64,000 bases of DNA, taken from the NCBI GenBank assembly GCA_036511595.1, contig DATCBY010000051.1, positions 1 to 64,000 on the forward strand, given 5' to 3'. This DNA is from DASZQY01 sp036511595. Lineage in GTDB: Bacteria; Pseudomonadota; Alphaproteobacteria; Rhizobiales; Kaistiaceae. The notes under the pieces are model-generated. The model ran no database searches and had not been told where the DNA came from. It saw only the letters and a program-made list of their open reading frames with translations. A program made the position numbers and the translations under genes. Every line of letters begins with the position of its first letter. The stretch's first letter is position 1. Positions 61,562-64,000 of this stretch are shown here, piece after piece.

Positions 61562-62265
61562 CGCCGCACTATGCCGCGCGACGCCCAGACATCGACGCGC
61601 CAGATGCCCAGCGACGCCACCATCGAGAGAACCAGGTAGATGGCGCAGGCGACGCCATAGAGGAAGAACGGTTGCTTGGTGAAGCCGACGGCGACCGCCG
61701 TCTGCCGCAGAAGATCGTTGAGCGTAATGACCGACACGAGGGCGGTGTCCTTCATCACGTTCAGCCAGAGATTGGACAGGCCGGGCAGCGCCAGCCGGAT
61801 GAGCTGCGGGAAGATTACCAGCCGGATGGTCTGCGGACGCCTCAGACCAAGGGCGGTGGCCGCTTCGTATTGCCCGGCGGCTATGCCGCGAAAGGCGGAA
61901 AGGAAGACCTCGCTGGCGTAGCTCGATAGCACCAGTCCAAGCGCCACCATGCCGGCAATGAACGGACTTATCTGGAACTGCGCGCCGAGCATCGCGGCGA
62001 CGGTGCTCACGCCCGACTGCGCGCCGTAATAGACCAGGAAAAGGGTAAGAAGCTCAGGAATGCCGCGGAAGATGGTGGTGTAAATCTGGGCGGCTACACG
62101 GATGAGCGGATCCGCCGACTGCTTGCCCAGCGCGACAAAGAAGCCGGCGACCAGCCCGACCGGTAGTGTCGCCAGCGACAGGCTGATCGTCACCAGCGCG
62201 CCGGCAAGAAGCTCGTCGCCCCAGCCGTCAGGCCCGAATCTCAGCAGGTCGAAGAGGTTCGACAA
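61558..62265 (-). CDS. Polar amino acid ABC transporter permease (HisQ-like)
   Basis: The product is 235 residues with a TTG start at 62265 and a weak ribosome binding site. Helices and the conserved TIFRGIPELLTLFLVYYGAQ are followed by the EAA loop EVFLSAFRGIAAGQYEAATALGLRRPQTIRLVIFPQL. It should pair with the HisM-like subunit to form the membrane channel. It lies 101 bp after the binding-protein gene. Substrate class: basic or polar amino acids, from the binding-protein family. Confidence 0.92.
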   Translation of the reverse strand: MSNLFDLLRFGPDGWGDELLAGALVTISLSLATLPVGLVAGFFVALGKQSADPLIRVAAQIYTTIFRGIPELLTLFLVYYGAQSGVSTVAAMLGAQFQISPFIAGMVALGLVLSSYASEVFLSAFRGIAAGQYEAATALGLRRPQTIRLVIFPQLIRLALPGLSNLWLNVMKDTALVSVITLNDLLRQTAVAVGFTKQPFFLYGVACAIYLVLSMVASLGIWRVDVWASRGIVRR

Positions 62266-62366
62266 CCGACCGATCTACCCCCGCATTTCCCGCCCGCGAC
62301 TGTTCCGGGCGATCGCAACCGGAAGCGGATCGGACCGTGTCCGGCCCACTCCGGCAGAGACTACGA

Positions 62367-63149
62367 TCAATCGCCGTAAACGTCGAACGTGAAGTACTTG
62401 TCCTGGATTTTCTTGTAGGTGCCGTTGGCGCGAATGTCGGCGATGCCCTTGCTGAGCAGGTCCTTCAGGTCGGTGTCTTCCTTGCGGAGGCCGAAGCCGG
62501 CGCCGATACCATGGATTTCCGGAACCGGTTTGATCGTGCCGACGACCTTGCAGCAGGCCCTGTCGGGCGAATTCACCCAGCTGCTCACCACGACGACGTC
62601 GTCGTTGATCGCGTCGAGACGGCCGTTGGCGAGATCGAGCTTGGCGTCGTCGAGGTTCGGGTACTCCTTGATGCTGGAGTCGGTGAACGCCTTCTCGGCG
62701 TAGGTCGCGTGCGTGGTCGACGATTGCACGCCGATGGTCTTGCCGGCGAGGTCGGCCTTGGTCACGACTTTGATGGTGGTGTCCTTGGGCGCGATGATCG
62801 CCGCCGGTGTGTTGTAGTACTTGTCGGTGAAGGCGATTGTCTTCTCGCGCTCGGGCGTAATCGAGATCGACGAATCGATGACGTCGAACTTGTTGGCGAG
62901 GAGCGCCGGAATGATGCCATCGAAATCCTGGTTGACGTAGGTACACGTCGCTTTGATGTCGGCGCAGACGGCGTCCATGATGTCGATGTCGAAGCCGACG
63001 ATCTTCTGGTTGGAATCGACCGACTCGAAGGGCGGATAAGTGGCATCCGAGCCGATCCGAATCGTGCTCCAGTCCTTGGCGCTGGCGAAACCGGTGGCGG
63101 CGACGAGCGCAAGCGCCGTGATGGTAAGGCGAGTTCCAATACGCGTGAC
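62367..63149 (-). CDS. Polar amino acid ABC transporter substrate-binding protein, no standard start codon
   Basis: Counting from GTC 63149 the product has 260 residues. Signal peptide TRIGTRLTITALALVAATGFASA is followed by the mature IRIGSDATYPPFESVDSNQKIVGFDIDIMDAVCADI, the SBP_bac_3 hallmark of lysine/arginine/ornithine/histidine binding proteins, and VIDSSISITPEREKTIAFTDKYY. AGGGGAAACA lies just before the GTC. No ATG, GTG or TTG is in frame between there and the signal peptide; the codon may be a non-standard start, or a sequence error may hide GTG. Upstream in-frame starts are far away in non-homologous sequence. First gene of the importer operon. Confidence 0.85.
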   Translation of the reverse strand, partial: VTRIGTRLTITALALVAATGFASAKDWSTIRIGSDATYPPFESVDSNQKIVGFDIDIMDAVCADIKATCTYVNQDFDGIIPALLANKFDVIDSSISITPEREKTIAFTDKYYNTPAAIIAPKDTTIKVVTKADLAGKTIGVQSSTTHATYAEKAFTDSSIKEYPNLDDAKLDLANGRLDAINDDVVVVSSWVNSPDRACCKVVGTIKPVPEIHGIGAGFGLRKEDTDLKDLLSKGIADIRANGTYKKIQDKYFTFDVYGD

Positions 63150-63292
63150 TGTTTCCCCTGAGGATTGGCCGAGAGCTTGTCCTCGGCTGGAAAGCGACAG
63201 CGCACCTTTTGTGAGAACTGCCTCATCTTTCCACCAAGGCAGTCGGGTTGCAACGCGACCGATTGCGCCCGTTTGACGCGATGGGGGCCAAC

Positions 63293-63823
63293 TCAGTGCA
63301 AGGCGTAAATCGCGCCGTTGAGCAGCGTGGCGAAGCCCACCCAGCCAAGGTACGGAACCAGAAGAAACGCGGCGGCGCGTGAGATCGGGAAGAAGGCGGC
63401 GATCGTCCAGGTGATAGTGAAGATGAGAAGGAAGATGACAACCAACCCCGCCAGCGGACTGTGGGCTCCGAAGAAGGCAAACGACCAAGCGACGTTGAGG
63501 ATCAGCTGAATCGCGAACGGAGCGAGCGCCCGTGTGCCGCGCCCGGCTGCATCGACGCCTTTGAAGCGTGTCCGCCATACCAGCCAGCCGGAAACTGCCA
63601 TCAGCAGATAGAGCAATGTCCACACCACCGGGAAGACGCCGTTCGGTGGGTTGAAGGCGGGCTTGGCGAGGCCCGCATACCAGCTCGGGATGTTCGGCGT
63701 CGTCGCGATTGATCCAAGTGCGCCGGCGGCCAGACAAAGCGCCAAGAACACTACAAGACCCAAAATTTCGCGGCCGACAGGCCGGTGTGCTCTCGGGGAA
63801 ATCGCTGCAGCGCCATCCGTCAT
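63293..63823 (-). CDS. tspO: TspO/MBR family tryptophan-rich sensory protein
   Basis: The product is 176 residues with five membrane helices. The N-terminal extension RAHRPVGREIL precedes the fold. Trp-rich signatures are WYAGLAKPAFNPPNGVFPVVWTLLYLLMAVSGWLVWR and ILNVAWSFAFFGAHSPLAGLVVI, then LLVPYLGWVGFATLLN. TspO binds porphyrins and related tetrapyrroles and in alphaproteobacteria links tetrapyrrole flux to gene expression. GGAG lies eight bases before the ATG. It is 143 bp upstream of the importer on the same strand, transcribed towards it, and divergent from the last gene. Confidence 0.95.
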   Translation of the reverse strand: MTDGAAAISPRAHRPVGREILGLVVFLALCLAAGALGSIATTPNIPSWYAGLAKPAFNPPNGVFPVVWTLLYLLMAVSGWLVWRTRFKGVDAAGRGTRALAPFAIQLILNVAWSFAFFGAHSPLAGLVVIFLLIFTITWTIAAFFPISRAAAFLLVPYLGWVGFATLLNGAIYALH

Positions 63824-63901
63824 GCTACGCTCCGCCGGTTGACCGCGCGCTCCGCGCAGCTAGTTTCGCCGCTGCCTCCACCCATCGGGAATGTCAGTTG
63901 G

Positions 63902-64000
63902 ATGCCGGACATCGATAAGGAAACTATTCTGGATCGCCTCCGTTCCATTCGTGGGCCGGACGACGATCGCGATATCGTGCGGCGTGACATGGTATCCGAC
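63902..64000 (+). CDS. Mrp/ApbC-type Fe-S cluster carrier ATPase, N-terminus (3' end outside window)
   Basis: Only 33 codons are in the window. MPDIDKETILDRLRSIRGPDDDRDIVRRDMVSD matches the start of the MIP18/DUF59 domain that opens bacterial Mrp/ApbC proteins (ILDAL..V.GPD...DIV..GMVS). The P-loop and CxxC motifs would be downstream. A stand-alone DUF59 protein such as SufT is an alternative. The ribosome binding site is weak. Divergent from tspO by 78 bp. Confidence 0.7.
   Translation, partial: MPDIDKETILDRLRSIRGPDDDRDIVRRDMVSD

Noticed and set aside
1..64000. CRISPR arrays
   Set aside because: No regularly spaced direct repeats were seen anywhere in the window.

Overview
The window looks like the chromosome of an alphaproteobacterium of the order Hyphomicrobiales (Rhizobiales). 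The reasons are high GC, a FeuP/FeuQ-like two-component pair beside a cycHJKL (ccmI-ccmE-ccmF-ccmH) cluster, degP, a second regulator/kinase pair and glnE, DivJ/PdhS-type kinases, a HisKA_2 kinase with a stand-alone receiver, and the aerobic cobalamin genes cobS/cobT. The genus cannot be named from the sequence alone.

Layout. 1-3556: end of a ketopantoate-reductase-like gene, a tripartite-tricarboxylate (TTT/Bug) binding protein, and a HisKA_2 sensor kinase with its single-domain response regulator, which has a candidate EcfG-type stress promoter. 3557-6277: a sparse stretch with an orphan terminator, a small secreted protein and a cytochrome P450. 6280-16300: a decayed accessory region. It holds a frameshifted GNAT gene, a damaged tRNA-Arg(UCG), a higBA remnant, broken beta-barrel and FecR fragments, three members of a J-domain-like family (one fused to an LprI-type domain, one dead), an AAC(3)-I-like acetyltransferase between two IS5-type transposase tails, a DUF5681 gene and a wrecked IS21 transposase.

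16412-29874: one dense plus-strand block, PepSY-like protein, FeuP/FeuQ-like pair, cytochrome c maturation (ccmIEFH), DegP ending at a strong terminator, a second OmpR/EnvZ-type pair and glnE. This joins envelope sensing, cytochrome c assembly, periplasmic protein quality control and nitrogen signalling. 29876-34999 (minus): a large PAS sensor kinase and aminopeptidase N.

35367-41478: a catabolic operon with LacI regulator, xylulokinase, xylose isomerase, a TIM-barrel sugar isomerase and a Gfo/Idh/MocA oxidoreductase, but no transporter. Then come PutA (proline to glutamate) and adenine deaminase, whose 3' end overlaps by 195 bp an MFS gene on the other strand. That MFS gene is the last of a compact minus-strand unit (unknown Cys-rich protein, SET-domain methyltransferase, MFS transporter) that I cannot assign to a known system.

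49415-64000: a CHASE4-GGDEF-EAL c-di-GMP enzyme, a YcaQ-like protein, DusA, a membrane aspartic protease with DUF1289, divergent cobS/cobT, a DivJ/PdhS-like kinase, an Lrp regulator with a clear promoter and palindromic operator, AlkD-like and 3-hydroxyisobutyrate-dehydrogenase-like enzymes, a polar amino-acid ABC importer lacking its ATPase, TspO, and the first codons of an Mrp/ApbC-type gene. All assignments are from reading motifs; no database search was run.
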